The notes below the pieces were generated by a model that saw nothing but the letters and a program-made list of their open reading frames with translations, was not told where the DNA came from and did not search any database. A DNA stretch of 64,000 bases, from positions 216,236 to 280,235 of the forward strand of contig CAJNCV010000001.1 of assembly GCA_905221385.1 (NCBI GenBank). The letters are read 5' to 3'. This document shows positions 47,915 to 59,297 of the stretch, piece after piece (the first letter of the stretch is position 1; each line of letters begins with the position of its first letter). Source of the stretch: a bacterium. Its GTDB lineage: Bacteria; Bacillota; Bacilli; Lactobacillales; Streptococcaceae. The position numbers and the translations under genes are program-made.

Positions 47915-48901
47915 TTGAAGGAACATTCAATAGACATTCAACTGAGTCATCCAGATGACTTGTTTCATCTTTTTGGATCCAACGAGCGCCATCTTCGTTT
48001 GATGGAAGAAGAACTCGATGTGGTGATTCATGCTCGTACAGAGATTGTCCAGGTTTTGGGAGAAGAGGTTGCCTGTGAGGAAGCCCGTCAGGTTATTCAG
48101 GCATTGATGGTCTTGGTTAATCGTGGGATGACCATTGGCACGCCAGATGTGGTGACTGCGATTAGTATGGTCAAAAACGATGAAATTGACAAGTTTGTCG
48201 CCCTTTACGAAGAAGAAATTATCAAAGACAATACTGGGAAACCGATTCGTGTCAAAACCTTGGGTCAAAAGCTTTATGTGGACAGTGTCAAACAGCATGA
48301 TGTGACCTTTGGAATTGGGCCAGCAGGGACAGGGAAGACCTTTCTTGCAGTGACCTTGGCAGTGACTGCTCTTAAACGTGGGCAAGTCAAGCGGATTATC
48401 CTCACTCGACCAGCAGTGGAAGCGGGAGAGAGTCTAGGATTTCTTCCGGGAGATCTCAAGGAGAAGGTCGATCCTTACCTTCGACCAGTTTATGATGCCT
48501 TGTATCAGATTTTAGGCAAAGACCAGACCACCCGTCTCATGGAGCGTGAAATTATAGAAATCGCGCCCCTTGCCTACATGCGTGGGCGGACCTTGGATGA
48601 TGCCTTTGTCATTTTAGATGAGGCACAAAATACGACCATCATGCAGATGAAGATGTTCTTGACTCGTTTAGGCTTTAGTTCTAAGATGATTGTCAATGGA
48701 GATATCAGTCAGATTGACCTTCCACGTAACGTCAAGTCTGGTTTGATTGATGCCCAAGAAAAGCTCAAGAACATTTACCAAATTGACTTTGTTCATTTTT
48801 CAGCCAAGGATGTGGTTCGCCATCCAGTTGTCGCTCAAATTATCCGAGCCTATGAACCAGCTCCAGTTAAGATTGAAGAGAAGGGACAAGAAGTAGAATA
48901 A
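47915..48901 (+). CDS. phoH: PhoH-family ATPase
   Basis: 328 residues from TTG 47915 with AGAGG upstream. N-terminal KH-like region, then the PhoH P-loop domain: GPAGTGKTFLAV (Walker A, about residue 133), LTRPAVEAGESLGFLPGDLKEK, VILDEAQNTT (Walker B), VNGDISQIDLP. Probably RNA-linked (ybeZ-like, acting with YbeY in rRNA processing); that role is inferred from the family. Confidence 0.93.
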   Translation: MKEHSIDIQLSHPDDLFHLFGSNERHLRLMEEELDVVIHARTEIVQVLGEEVACEEARQVIQALMVLVNRGMTIGTPDVVTAISMVKNDEIDKFVALYEEEIIKDNTGKPIRVKTLGQKLYVDSVKQHDVTFGIGPAGTGKTFLAVTLAVTALKRGQVKRIILTRPAVEAGESLGFLPGDLKEKVDPYLRPVYDALYQILGKDQTTRLMEREIIEIAPLAYMRGRTLDDAFVILDEAQNTTIMQMKMFLTRLGFSSKMIVNGDISQIDLPRNVKSGLIDAQEKLKNIYQIDFVHFSAKDVVRHPVVAQIIRAYEPAPVKIEEKGQEVE

Positions 48902-49118
48902 CTTGCATAGAGCCTGAAAGTATAATATTGAGAGAATACATTTAGACTATTCTTTCTATTGTTAAGGCGATGAAAATCAATTTCTTGAGGTTGAAGTAAT
49001 TTCCAACATGAAATCAAGTTTATTATAGATTATATGGGATTTTTTCTATAGTAAAAGAGAGTTTATAATCTTTATACTGATTTTGTATATTGTAGAAATT
49101 ATATTGTTATAAAACAGA

Positions 49119-49150
49119 ACCCCGTGATTGTATTTATCACGGGGGATTTT
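49119..49150 (+). terminator. Terminator between convergent phoH and argR
   Basis: CCCCGTGAT (49120-49128) with ATCACGGGG (49136-49144), loop TGTATTT, T-tract on the + strand. On the other strand the tract is weaker, but the hairpin can serve both. The rest of 48902-49118 is AT-rich with no other feature seen. Confidence 0.85.
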
Positions 49151-49621
49151 TTAGTCATTGAAGAAAAATGGTGGAGCATATTTTTTTAGGATTTCAAAGC
49201 AAGTCTGTGCTTCTTCAGCATTTTCACAGATAAGAAGGCAGACGTCATCACCACATACGGTGGCAATGATTTGTTTAAAATTGAGAGCATCGAGAACAGC
49301 TCCAAACGATTGGGCAAGGCCTGGCAAGGTTTTGAGGACAACCTGATGCTGGACAGGACGTAGCATGACCAAGCCATCTTCCATATAGTTTTCCAAGCGT
49401 TTTTCCCACTTGGAGATGGAACCAGTATTTAAGATATAGTAAGAATGATCTGCTTCGCGAACCTTTGATAGATTCATGGTTTTGATATCGCGTGAGAGAG
49501 TGGCCTGTGTGACTTGAATATCATTTTCAGCTAGTAAAGTTTGCAACTCTGCTTGTGTATGAATCTTATTTTTGGCTACAAGTGAACGGATGAGTTGGTG
49601 TCTATGTTCAGATTTATTCAT
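49151..49621 (-). CDS. argR: ArgR-family arginine repressor
   Basis: 156 residues. N-terminal winged helix (KSEHRHQLIRSLVAKNKIHTQAELQTLLAENDIQVTQATLSRDIKTM) and C-terminal oligomerisation/arginine domain. The usual GTIAGDDT-type arginine motif reads ATVCGDDV here, a variant. Streptococci carry several ArgR/AhrC paralogues, so this may be a co-regulator. It lies 16 bases downstream of pepX on the same strand and is probably co-transcribed with it. Confidence 0.9.
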   Translation of the reverse strand: MNKSEHRHQLIRSLVAKNKIHTQAELQTLLAENDIQVTQATLSRDIKTMNLSKVREADHSYYILNTGSISKWEKRLENYMEDGLVMLRPVQHQVVLKTLPGLAQSFGAVLDALNFKQIIATVCGDDVCLLICENAEEAQTCFEILKKYAPPFFFND

Positions 49622-49637
49622 ATGAGGCTGCCTCCTT

Positions 49638-51911
49638 TTATGAGGGGATAGTGATAGAGGACTGTGCTAAATCAATAGTTAAGTGGTAGTCTGTATTATC
49701 TCGAATTGTAATCTCAAAGTCTGTTGTGTAGAGAACAAGGCGAAGTGTGTCACCTTTTTTCAGCTTGTAGATAGTTGGTTGCAGCTCTAGCTTGAAGTCC
49801 ATCCATTCATTTGGTTGGATTTCTTCAATCCTCAAGAGATTGGTTCGATTTTGAAGATTAAGGTAGCCTTTGGTGATGACACGTTGGGCACTTGGGTTGA
49901 ATGGTAGTTCACAGAGATTTTCTAACATGTGGTAACGACCATTATCAATGGTTCTAGCACTTAAAACAGCTGGATAAGGCTGCAGATATTTCTTTTGTCC
50001 AAGTTCTAACAGTTGGGCTGATAATAAGCCCTTGTTCGTACTTGATTTGACACGAAGTTTTAGCTCCACTCGACCATTTAAGTGAATGTCTTGAGTTACT
50101 GGAAGGTCAATGGTGATCTGATTGGCTTTTCCTTGGTAAAGTTCTGTGTTGAAGGTCTGGTAAGTCTTGCCATAACGCTCAAAATCTTTTTGATCATAGT
50201 GGTTTTGAATCACTTTTTCTTCAGTTCCAAGTGAGAAGGTATGCAGTTTATCTTCTTTGCCAAAGTCATCAAGGTACTGCCATGTTTGAGGTGTGGTATT
50301 GTCTTGCCAGATGACAGTAGGAAGTTGATAGCTTGAGTCAAGTCCTAACAATTTCTTGCTTAACAAGGCATTCATGGACTCGCGGAAGTCGATCGACTGC
50401 CAGTTGTTCATATAAACGTGGGCGCCATGATGGAAAAAGATGTGCTTATTGATATGGCTAGGAAGGGCATGAAACATCTGGTAAACATGAAGAGGTTTGA
50501 CGTTCCAATCCTGAGAACCATGAGTAAAGACTACCTCAGCTTGAACCTTGTGAGCATTGAGTAGATAGTTGCGGTCATGCCAAAACTGGTTGTAGTCACC
50601 AGTCTTGCGATCAAGAAGCTCTTTTACCTTTTCTAAGTCTGCCTGATGAGCTTCATTACCACGGATATAGTCACCAGCTAGGAGATTGCGGGAGTAGGTA
50701 AGCTCAGCAAGTGAGTCAAAATCCTCACCCGGATAACCACCTGGGCTAGTCACCAGACCATTTTCTCGATAGTAGTTGTACCATGAGGAAATACCTGCTT
50801 CCGCGATGATGACTTCTAAGCCATCAACACCAGTGGTCGCAAGACCATTAGACATGGTGCCTAGATAGGAAATTCCTGTTGTTGCGACTTTTCCGTTTGA
50901 CCAGTCAGCCTTGACTTGGCGCTTGCGCGTGTGATCTGTGAAAGCACGGCAACGGCCATTAAGCCAGTCAATCACATTTTTATATGCTTCAATCTGCTGG
51001 TAGTCCCCATTGGTCATGAGACCTTGGGAATCCTTGGTACCAACACCCGATACATAGAGATTGGCAAATCCTCTAGGGAGGAAGTAGTCATTGAGAGTGT
51101 AAGAACTATTGATGTGAGCTAGCTTTTCTTCAGTTTCAGAGACGACTTCTGCTTGACCATGAGGATCGACAAAATCAATCTCAGGCTCCTCAAGTTCAAT
51201 AATGTGGGCAGGCTTGACCTCAAGCTCTCCTTCCATCTTGTAGAGAGCCTTGTCGCTGGCTGTGTCGTTGGTGCCTTGGTGATACGGACTTGCAGTCATA
51301 ACCGCAGGAATCTGTCCATCGTAACGTGGACGAATAACGCTGACTTTGACTAAATCAGGGAGTCCATCTTTATCAGTATCCACACGACTCTCTACATACA
51401 CGACTTCACGAATGACATCATGAGTAGAGAAGGTTGCCAAGCTCTTACCGTTAAAGTAGTGGTAGTGATTGTCTTCTGAAATGAGTCCGTCACTAACAAG
51501 TTGGTCGATGAGCGTATTTCCCTTTTTGGTTCGAGTGTTGAGCAAATGGTAGAGATTTTCAATCAAATCTCCATAAACAATAGGAAATCCAGTTTCCTTA
51601 CGGAATTGTTCGGCGTCTTCAAAGTCAACCAGATAACTAAATCCCAGAAGTTGAAAAACTACTGTGTAGAAAATCTCCGTAGTTAACTCACGGTCTGACT
51701 GGAAAAAAGTTACTAAATCTGTTTCTCTATCTGCTGCCAGAGTAGATAGAGCATAATCGGTATTTTCATAAGTAAAAAAATTCCAGCGGACAAATTGTTC
51801 AAGTTGTTTTTTTGATGCTTGTTCTGGTACCAGCTTCAAACCAAGCTGAGATAACTCGCGTAAAACTTGCGAATGAGAAACAGGCAAGTAGCTGAATTGA
51901 TTAAAACGCAT
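49638..51911 (-). CDS. pepX: X-prolyl dipeptidyl aminopeptidase
   Basis: Serine peptidase (S15) that releases X-Pro dipeptides. 757 residues, standard for streptococci. N-terminal helical domain, catalytic domain with the nucleophile in GISYLGTMS, the [10 protein letters not shown] acid region and HHGAH His region, and a C-terminal beta-sandwich. AAAGGAGAG before ATG. Transcribed divergently from dnaE. Confidence 0.97.
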   Translation of the reverse strand: MRFNQFSYLPVSHSQVLRELSQLGLKLVPEQASKKQLEQFVRWNFFTYENTDYALSTLAADRETDLVTFFQSDRELTTEIFYTVVFQLLGFSYLVDFEDAEQFRKETGFPIVYGDLIENLYHLLNTRTKKGNTLIDQLVSDGLISEDNHYHYFNGKSLATFSTHDVIREVVYVESRVDTDKDGLPDLVKVSVIRPRYDGQIPAVMTASPYHQGTNDTASDKALYKMEGELEVKPAHIIELEEPEIDFVDPHGQAEVVSETEEKLAHINSSYTLNDYFLPRGFANLYVSGVGTKDSQGLMTNGDYQQIEAYKNVIDWLNGRCRAFTDHTRKRQVKADWSNGKVATTGISYLGTMSNGLATTGVDGLEVIIAEAGISSWYNYYRENGLVTSPGGYPGEDFDSLAELTYSRNLLAGDYIRGNEAHQADLEKVKELLDRKTGDYNQFWHDRNYLLNAHKVQAEVVFTHGSQDWNVKPLHVYQMFHALPSHINKHIFFHHGAHVYMNNWQSIDFRESMNALLSKKLLGLDSSYQLPTVIWQDNTTPQTWQYLDDFGKEDKLHTFSLGTEEKVIQNHYDQKDFERYGKTYQTFNTELYQGKANQITIDLPVTQDIHLNGRVELKLRVKSSTNKGLLSAQLLELGQKKYLQPYPAVLSARTIDNGRYHMLENLCELPFNPSAQRVITKGYLNLQNRTNLLRIEEIQPNEWMDFKLELQPTIYKLKKGDTLRLVLYTTDFEITIRDNTDYHLTIDLAQSSITIPS

Positions 51912-51941
51912 GGCGCTCTCCTTTGAAAATATTCTAAATTT

Positions 51942-51947
51942 AGTATA
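51942..51947 (-). promoter_or_regulatory. -10 box of pepX-argR
   Basis: TATACT on the minus strand (AGTATA as written on +), about 31 bases before the pepX start. Confidence 0.55.
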
Positions 51948-52037
51948 TCAAAAAAAAGGTAAAAAAGATATCGTTTACCTGTGATGAAGTCACTTTAAAA
52001 GGAATGCTCTTCTACCTTTTCATTCTACTTTTTAAAA

Positions 52038-52046
52038 TGGTATAAT
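52038..52046 (+). promoter_or_regulatory. Extended -10 promoter of dnaE
   Basis: TGG-TATAAT (TATAAT 52041-52046), 31 bases before ATG 52078. Confidence 0.75.
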
Positions 52047-52077
52047 AGTAGTATATCTAAAGCAAGGGGGAGAAGAA

Positions 52078-55000
52078 ATGATTGCACAGCTCGACACCAA
52101 GACTGTTTATAGTTTCATGGAAAGTGTGGTTTCGATTGAAAAATACGTACAAATGGCTAAAGAATATGGCTATTCTCACCTTGCTATTATGGATGTGGAT
52201 AATCTCTATGGAGCCTATCATTTTCTAGAAGCAACTCGTAAGCATGGCATTCAACCTTTAATTGGTCTAGAAATGACCTTGATTATAGACGAGAAGGAGA
52301 TTTCTTTCCGTTTTCTAGCTCTATCTACTAAAGGTTACCAAGAGTTGATGAAGTTATCCACTTTAAAAATGACTGGACGAAAAAATTGGTCTGACTTCAC
52401 CTCCCACCTCGAAGATGTTGCCATTATTGTTCCCTATTTTGAGGGAATCGAACAGTTAGATTTAGGCTATGACTATTATATCGGTGTTAGTCCAGATACT
52501 CCTCAAGAAGTCTTTACTAGGCCCATTCTTCCACTCTATCAAGTCAATTCTTTTGAAAAAGAAGATATTCAAGTTTTACAAATCTTATCGGCAATCAAGG
52601 ATAATGTCAGCCTAAGAGAAGTGGATGTGCATTCACAACAAGGAATCTTTCTACCTGCCTCAGACTTGGAAGCACGTTTTATGAATCGCTTCCCTCAGGC
52701 GCTTGCCAATCTTCAAGGTTTGATAGAGAATGTTAGCTACCAACTTGATCCAAGTTTAAAACTCCCTCGCTTTAACCCTGAAAGGCCGGCAGTAGAAGAA
52801 CTTAGAGAGAGGGCTGAACAAGGCTTGATAGCCAAGGGGTTAACCTCAGTTCTCTATCAAGAGCGGCTAAATGAAGAGTTGGCTGTTATTCATGATATGG
52901 GCTTTGATGACTATTTCCTAGTTGTTTGGGATTTGTTGCGTTTTGGACGTTCCCAAGGCTACTATATGGGAATGGGGCGTGGTTCTGCTGTGGGTAGTTT
53001 GGTCGCCTACTCACTTGACATCACAGGGATTGATCCAGTTGAGAAGAACCTGATTTTCGAGCGCTTTTTAAATCGTGAGCGTTACACCATGCCCGATATC
53101 GATATCGACATTCCAGACCTTTATAGACCAGAGTTCATTCGTTATGTTCGTGATCGCTATGGCAGTCAACACGTTGCACAGATTGTCACTTATTCGACCT
53201 TTGGAGCAAAACAAGTAATTCGTGATGTTTTTAAACGCTATGGTGTTCCAGAGTACGAATTAACAAATATTACGAAAAAAATCAGTTTCCGAGATACGCT
53301 AACGACGGCCTATGAAAAGAATTTGCAATTTAGGCAGGTCATCAATAGCAAGATTGAATACCAAAAAGCTTTTGAGATTGCTCGTAAGATCGAAGGTTAT
53401 CCTCGTCAAACCTCTATCCATGCGGCTGGAGTCGTTATGAGTGACCAAGACTTGACTGACTATATTCCTCTAAAATATGGTGAGGATATGCTGATCACCC
53501 AGTATGATGCTCATGGCGTTGAAGCCAATGGACTTCTAAAAATGGATTTCCTCGGTTTACGTAACCTGACTTTCGTCCAAAAAATGCAGGAATTGCTTGC
53601 GGAGTCAGAAGGTATTAATCTGAAAATCGAAGAGATTGACTTGGAAGACAAGGCAACTCTGGCCCTCTTTTCTTCTGGAAATACCAAGGGGATTTTCCAA
53701 TTTGAACAACCTGGAGCTATTCGACTCTTGAAACGGGTGAAACCACAAGTCTTCGAAGAAGTGGTAGCAACAACATCTCTCAATAGACCAGGTGCTAGTG
53801 ATTATATCGATAACTTTGTAGCTCGAAAGCACGGCAAAGAAAAGGTGACAGTGCTGGATCCTGCCTTGGAAGACATCCTGTCATCAACCTATGGTATTAT
53901 GCTCTATCAGGAGCAAGTCATGCAGGTAGCTCAGCGCTTTGGAGGATTCAGTCTTGGCAAAGCCGACATTCTCAGACGTGCCATGGGTAAGAAAAATGCC
54001 AAAGAGATGCATCTGATGAAGGAAGATTTTATCGCTGGTGCAGTTAAACTCGGTCATTCAGAAGAGAAAGCCAACCAAGTTTTTGCCGTGATGGAAAAGT
54101 TTGCAGGTTATGGATTTAATAGATCCCATGCCTATGCCTACTCAGCCCTTGCTTTCCAACTTGCTTATTTTAAAACCCATTATCCTGCTATTTTCTTTCA
54201 AGTCATGTTGAATTATTCGAGCAGTGATTACATTGTAGATGCATTGCAGATGGGATTTGATGTGGCGCCTTTAACCATCAACAGCATTCCCTATCATGAT
54301 AAAATTACCCAGAAGACAATCTATCTTGGTCTAAAAGCCATTAAGGGGATGCCAAGAGATTTTTCTTATTGGATTATTGAAAATCGTCCCTTCTCAAGCA
54401 TTGAAGATTTTGTCACACGTCTGCCTAAGAATTACAAAAAACTATCGCTTTTGTCTCCTTTGGTTGAACTGGGGCTCTTTGATGACTTTGACAAAAATCG
54501 CCAGAAAGTCCTAGTGAACCTACCAACCCTATTTGTTTTTGTTGAGGAGTTGGGTGGTCTCTTTGCAGATGCAAGCTATAGCTGGACTGAGGCGGATGAT
54601 TTTACGGAAGCAGATAAATTTTACAAGGAGCAGGAACTAATCGGGGTTGGTATCAGTGCTCATCCTTTGCAAACACTTGCCAAACAAGCCCTTTATCCAA
54701 CGGCACCCATTGCTACTCTCACTGAGGGGAGTCAAGCAACACTTCTAGTTGAAGTGCAAAAAATAAAAGTCATTCGAACTAAGAAAGGCGAGAGTATGGC
54801 CTTTCTACAGGTTCACGACAGTAAGTCTAAACTGGATGTGACTGTATTTTCAGATCAGTATCGAAAATTCGCTTCCATCTTATCTGAAGGAAAATTCTAC
54901 TACATCAATGGCAAAGTTCAATCCCGAGATGGTCGTCTGCAAATGATTGCACAAGATTTGAAAGAAGCAGTGGCGGAACGATTCTGGATTCAAGTTAAAA

Positions 55001-55179
55001 ATCACGACAACGATAAAGAAATTTCAACTATCTTAGAACAACATAAAGGCTCTATTCCTGTTATTATCAGGTATGTTGAGGAAGAAAAGACAATTGTTTC
55101 CTCCCAACATTTTGTAAAAAAAGACCCAGTTTTACAGGAAAAATTAGATGGAATTGCTATGAAAACGATTTATCGCTAA
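52078..55179 (+). CDS. dnaE: DNA polymerase III alpha subunit DnaE
   Basis: Gram-positive DnaE, the error-prone second replicative polymerase that extends primers for PolC. 1033 residues, shorter than E. coli DnaE as expected. N-terminal PHP domain, polymerase core with GMGRGSAVGSLVAYSL and MPDIDIDIPD (catalytic aspartates), tandem helix-hairpin-helix (YGFNRSHAYAYSALAFQLAY region), and an OB fold near residues 895-985. GGGGGAGAAG ribosome site. pfkA follows with its own promoter. Confidence 0.97.
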   Translation: MIAQLDTKTVYSFMESVVSIEKYVQMAKEYGYSHLAIMDVDNLYGAYHFLEATRKHGIQPLIGLEMTLIIDEKEISFRFLALSTKGYQELMKLSTLKMTGRKNWSDFTSHLEDVAIIVPYFEGIEQLDLGYDYYIGVSPDTPQEVFTRPILPLYQVNSFEKEDIQVLQILSAIKDNVSLREVDVHSQQGIFLPASDLEARFMNRFPQALANLQGLIENVSYQLDPSLKLPRFNPERPAVEELRERAEQGLIAKGLTSVLYQERLNEELAVIHDMGFDDYFLVVWDLLRFGRSQGYYMGMGRGSAVGSLVAYSLDITGIDPVEKNLIFERFLNRERYTMPDIDIDIPDLYRPEFIRYVRDRYGSQHVAQIVTYSTFGAKQVIRDVFKRYGVPEYELTNITKKISFRDTLTTAYEKNLQFRQVINSKIEYQKAFEIARKIEGYPRQTSIHAAGVVMSDQDLTDYIPLKYGEDMLITQYDAHGVEANGLLKMDFLGLRNLTFVQKMQELLAESEGINLKIEEIDLEDKATLALFSSGNTKGIFQFEQPGAIRLLKRVKPQVFEEVVATTSLNRPGASDYIDNFVARKHGKEKVTVLDPALEDILSSTYGIMLYQEQVMQVAQRFGGFSLGKADILRRAMGKKNAKEMHLMKEDFIAGAVKLGHSEEKANQVFAVMEKFAGYGFNRSHAYAYSALAFQLAYFKTHYPAIFFQVMLNYSSSDYIVDALQMGFDVAPLTINSIPYHDKITQKTIYLGLKAIKGMPRDFSYWIIENRPFSSIEDFVTRLPKNYKKLSLLSPLVELGLFDDFDKNRQKVLVNLPTLFVFVEELGGLFADASYSWTEADDFTEADKFYKEQELIGVGISAHPLQTLAKQALYPTAPIATLTEGSQATLLVEVQKIKVIRTKKGESMAFLQVHDSKSKLDVTVFSDQYRKFASILSEGKFYYINGKVQSRDGRLQMIAQDLKEAVAERFWIQVKNHDNDKEISTILEQHKGSIPVIIRYVEEEKTIVSSQHFVKKDPVLQEKLDGIAMKTIYR

Positions 55180-55194
55180 AAATACGGAAAATAG

Positions 55195-56268
<1,074 letters not shown>

Positions 56269-56332
56269 TCAACTTTAACTAATCTGGTAAAATGACCATA
56301 AAAGGTCAAATTATATAAAGGAGTCACAAATC

Positions 56333-57838
56333 ATGAATAAACGTGTAAAAATCGTTGCAACTTTGGGTCCTGCGGTTGAAATCCGTGGTGGAAAGAAATT
56401 CGGTGATGACGGATACTGGGGTGAAAAACTTGACGTTGAAGCTTCAGCAAAAAACATTGCTAAATTGATTGAAGCGGGAGCTAACACTTTCCGTTTCAAC
56501 TTCTCACACGGTGACCACCAAGAACAAGGTGAACGTATGGCAACTGTTAAACTTGCAGAAAAACTTGCAGGTAAGAAAGTTGGTTTCCTTCTTGATACTA
56601 AAGGACCAGAAATCCGTACTGAGTTGTTCGAAGGTGACGCAAAAGAGTACTCTTACAAAACTGGTGAAAAAATCCGTGTTGCAACTAAACAAGGAATCAA
56701 ATCAACTCGTGATGTGATTGCTTTGAACGTTGCTGGTGCCCTTGATATCTACGATGATGTTGAAGTTGGTCACCAAGTTTTGGTTGACGATGGTAAATTG
56801 GGCCTTCGTGTTTTCGCAAAAGACGATGCAACTCGTGAATTTGAAGTAGTCGTTGAAAATGACGGTATCATTGCTAAGCAGAAAGGTGTAAACATCCCTA
56901 ACACTAAAATTCCTTTCCCAGCTCTTGCTGAACGTGATAACGATGATATCCGTTTCGGTTTGGAACAAGGTATCAACTTCATCGCGATTTCATTCGTACG
57001 TACTGCAAAAGACGTCGACGAAGTTCGTGCAATCTGTGAAGAAACCGGTAATGGTCACGTTCAATTGTTTGCGAAAATCGAAAACCAACAAGGTATCGAT
57101 AACTTGGATGAAATCATTGAAGCTGCTGACGGTATCATGATCGCTCGTGGTGACATGGGTATTGAAGTACCATTCGAAATGGTTCCAGTTTATCAAAAAA
57201 TGATCATCACTAAAGTGAACGCAGCAGGTAAAGTTGTTATCACAGCAACAAACATGCTTGAAACAATGACTGAAAAACCACGTGCAACTCGTTCAGAAGT
57301 ATCAGACGTATTTAACGCTGTTATCGACGGAACTGACGCTACAATGCTTTCAGGTGAGTCTGCAAACGGTAAATACCCACTTGAGTCAGTAACAACAATG
57401 GCTACAATTGACAAGAACGCACAAACTCTTCTTAACGAATACGGACGTTTGAACTCAGATACTTTCGAACGTAACTCTAAGACAGAAGTTATGGCTTCAG
57501 CTGTTAAAGACGCTACTAACTCAATGAATATCAAATTGGTTGTTACTTTGACTAAGACTGGTCACACTGCTCGTTTAATCTCTAAATACCGTCCAAATGC
57601 TGATATCTTGGCATTGACATTCGATGAATTGACAGAACGTGGCTTGATGTTGAACTGGGGTGTTATCCCAATGTTGACAGAAGCACCTTCATCAACTGAT
57701 GACATGTTTGAAATTGCTGAACGTAAAGCAGTTGAAGCAGGTCTTGTAGAATCTGGTGACGATATCGTTATCGTTGCAGGTGTACCACTTGGCGAAGCGG
57801 TTCGTACAAACACAATGCGTATCCGTACAGTACGTTAA
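56333..57838 (+). CDS. pyk: Pyruvate kinase
   Basis: PEP plus ADP to pyruvate plus ATP. 501 residues. ATLGPAVE, FRFNFSHGDHQEQ, LLDTKGPEIRT, the metal-binding FAKIENQQGIDNLDEI and MIARGDMGIEVP, and the C-terminal allosteric domain. Strong codon bias like pfkA. AAAGGAG before ATG; a terminator follows. Confidence 0.98.
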   Translation: MNKRVKIVATLGPAVEIRGGKKFGDDGYWGEKLDVEASAKNIAKLIEAGANTFRFNFSHGDHQEQGERMATVKLAEKLAGKKVGFLLDTKGPEIRTELFEGDAKEYSYKTGEKIRVATKQGIKSTRDVIALNVAGALDIYDDVEVGHQVLVDDGKLGLRVFAKDDATREFEVVVENDGIIAKQKGVNIPNTKIPFPALAERDNDDIRFGLEQGINFIAISFVRTAKDVDEVRAICEETGNGHVQLFAKIENQQGIDNLDEIIEAADGIMIARGDMGIEVPFEMVPVYQKMIITKVNAAGKVVITATNMLETMTEKPRATRSEVSDVFNAVIDGTDATMLSGESANGKYPLESVTTMATIDKNAQTLLNEYGRLNSDTFERNSKTEVMASAVKDATNSMNIKLVVTLTKTGHTARLISKYRPNADILALTFDELTERGLMLNWGVIPMLTEAPSSTDDMFEIAERKAVEAGLVESGDDIVIVAGVPLGEAVRTNTMRIRTVR

Positions 57839-57908
57839 TCTAATATTAAAAAGTCTATCATATCAGGCCCTCTGTCAACTGTAGTGGGTTGAAGTCAGCT
57901 AAGTTCGA

Positions 57909-57937
57909 GAAAGGACCAATTTCGTCCTTTCTTTTTT
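57909..57937 (+). terminator. Intrinsic terminator after pyk
   Basis: GAAAGGAC, loop CAATTTC, GTCCTTTC, six T. The stretch 57839-57908 shows nothing else. Confidence 0.9.
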
Positions 57938-58024
57938 GATATTTAGAGCGGTGAAAATACGCTTTTTGGAATTTTCAGGTTTGAAATGAGCGACTTATGT
58001 AGAGGTTATTTGATTGGGTATTAG

Positions 58025-58261
58025 TTTAGTGGATTAGACTATAAAAAGAGAAACTTGGTCTCTATGACCAACTGGATCAATGTAGGAAATTATTCTGGAA
58101 CAGATGATCAAAACCAAAGTAGTATACTTTACTATGAAAACTGTTTGGACTCTTGATTGGCCAATTACCCAAACTACTATTTTGACTACGAGGTGACCCA
58201 AACCTATCAAAAGAGCGAATTCATTCCGAGACAGATTGAGCTGCAGTATGTGGGAAAGTAA
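58025..58261 (+). pseudogene. Remnant of the 3' end of an unidentified gene
   Basis: One frame reads MTNWINVGNYSGTDDQNQ (from 58064) through an in-frame TGA (58154-58156), then NYPNYYFDYEVTQTYQKSEF and IELQYVGK to TAA 58261. Coding-like composition on both sides of a nonsense codon, no start signal and no ribosome site point to a dead gene fragment. The bases 57938-58024 hold nothing I recognise. The Tyr/Gln-rich ending suggests a secreted protein, but I cannot name it with confidence. Confidence 0.55.
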
Positions 58262-58294
58262 TTATTTGGAAGTTGCTACTAAAAATACAGTCCA

Positions 58295-58319
58295 AAAGCC
58301 GTTGAAAAACGGTTTTTTG
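58295..58319 (+). terminator. Intrinsic terminator before the DUF2829 gene
   Basis: GCCGTT, loop GAAA, AACGGT followed by TTTTT. It probably belonged to the decayed gene. Confidence 0.75.
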
Positions 58320-58320
58320 T

Positions 58321-58326
58321 TATAAT
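58321..58326 (+). promoter_or_regulatory. -10 box of the DUF2829 cluster
   Basis: TATAAT, 33 bases before ATG 58360. No strong -35, and the region overlaps the end of the terminator. Confidence 0.5.
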
Positions 58327-58359
58327 TAAATTAAGAATGTAGAATTGAAGGAGAAAATC

Positions 58360-58596
58360 ATGACTTTTGAAGAAATCCTGCCTGGGTTAAAAGCCAAGAA
58401 AAAATATGTACGCACTGGTTGGGGAGGGGCTGAAAACTATGTCCAACTCTTTGACACTATCGAACAAAACGGTATTGCACTTGAAGTGACGCCCTATTTC
58501 CTAATCAACGTGTATGGGGAGGGAGAAGGTTTTTCCATGTGGAGCCCGACACCTTGTGATGTTTTGGCGACAGATTGGGTAGAAGTGAATGACTAA
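58360..58596 (+). CDS. DUF2829 domain protein
   Basis: 78 residues from ATG 58360 (MTFEEILPGLKAKKKYVRTGWGG...); an in-frame TTG at 58345 overlaps the AAGGAG site. DUF2829 proteins are common in phages and Firmicutes: FEEILPGLKxGKKVxRxGW and the MWSPTPCDVLATDWVEV ending match. Function unknown. It overlaps the next gene by 8 bases. Confidence 0.88.
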   Translation: MTFEEILPGLKAKKKYVRTGWGGAENYVQLFDTIEQNGIALEVTPYFLINVYGEGEGFSMWSPTPCDVLATDWVEVND

Positions 58597-59287
58597 ATGT
58601 GTACTCATTACAGGTGTAAGTTCAGGGATCGGACTGGCTCAAGCTCGACTCTTTTTAGAGAATGGCTATCAAGTTTACGGTGTGGATCAAGTCGAAAAGC
58701 CAATCTTAGACGGTGATTTCCACTTTTTACAGAGAGATTTGACCTTGGGCTTAGACCCTATTTTTGATTGGTGTCCTCAGGTTGATGTTTTGTGCAATAC
58801 TGCGGGAGTTTTGGATGATTATAAACCACTTTTGGAACAATCAGCCCAGGAAATTCAAGAGATTTTTGAAATCAACTATATGACTCCTGTTGAGCTGACT
58901 CGCTATTATTTGACACAAATGCTGGAAAATAAAAAAGGAATCATCATCAATATGTGTTCGATTGCTTCAAGTCTAGCTGGCGGAGGTGGTCACGCCTATA
59001 CCTCGTCTAAGCACGCCTTAGCTGGCTTTACCAAGCAGTTGGCCCTAGACTATGCTGAGGCTAGTATTCAGGTCTTTGGGATTGCTCCAGGGGCAGTCAA
59101 GACAGCCATGACTGCTGCCGACTTTGAACTAGGTGGCTTAGCTGACTGGGTGGCTAGTGAAACGCCAATCAAGCGCTGGATTGAGCCAGAGGAAGTAGCA
59201 GAAATTAGCCTTTTCTTAGCAAGTGGAAAAGCGAGCGCCATGCAAGGACAAATCCTGACCATTGATGGTGGCTGGTCTTTGAAGTAG
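58589..59287 (+). CDS. Short-chain dehydrogenase/reductase (FabG-like)
   Basis: 232 residues, NAD(P)-binding Rossmann fold. TGVSSGIGLAQA cofactor motif, NTAGVL, catalytic Ser in MCSIASS and YTSSK (Tyr-x3-Lys). Substrate is not evident; it is not next to fatty-acid genes, so a FabG role is unlikely. Second gene of the accessory cluster, overlapping DUF2829. Confidence 0.88.
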   Translation: MTKCVLITGVSSGIGLAQARLFLENGYQVYGVDQVEKPILDGDFHFLQRDLTLGLDPIFDWCPQVDVLCNTAGVLDDYKPLLEQSAQEIQEIFEINYMTPVELTRYYLTQMLENKKGIIINMCSIASSLAGGGGHAYTSSKHALAGFTKQLALDYAEASIQVFGIAPGAVKTAMTAADFELGGLADWVASETPIKRWIEPEEVAEISLFLASGKASAMQGQILTIDGGWSLK

Positions 59288-59297
59288 GAGGAGTTGG

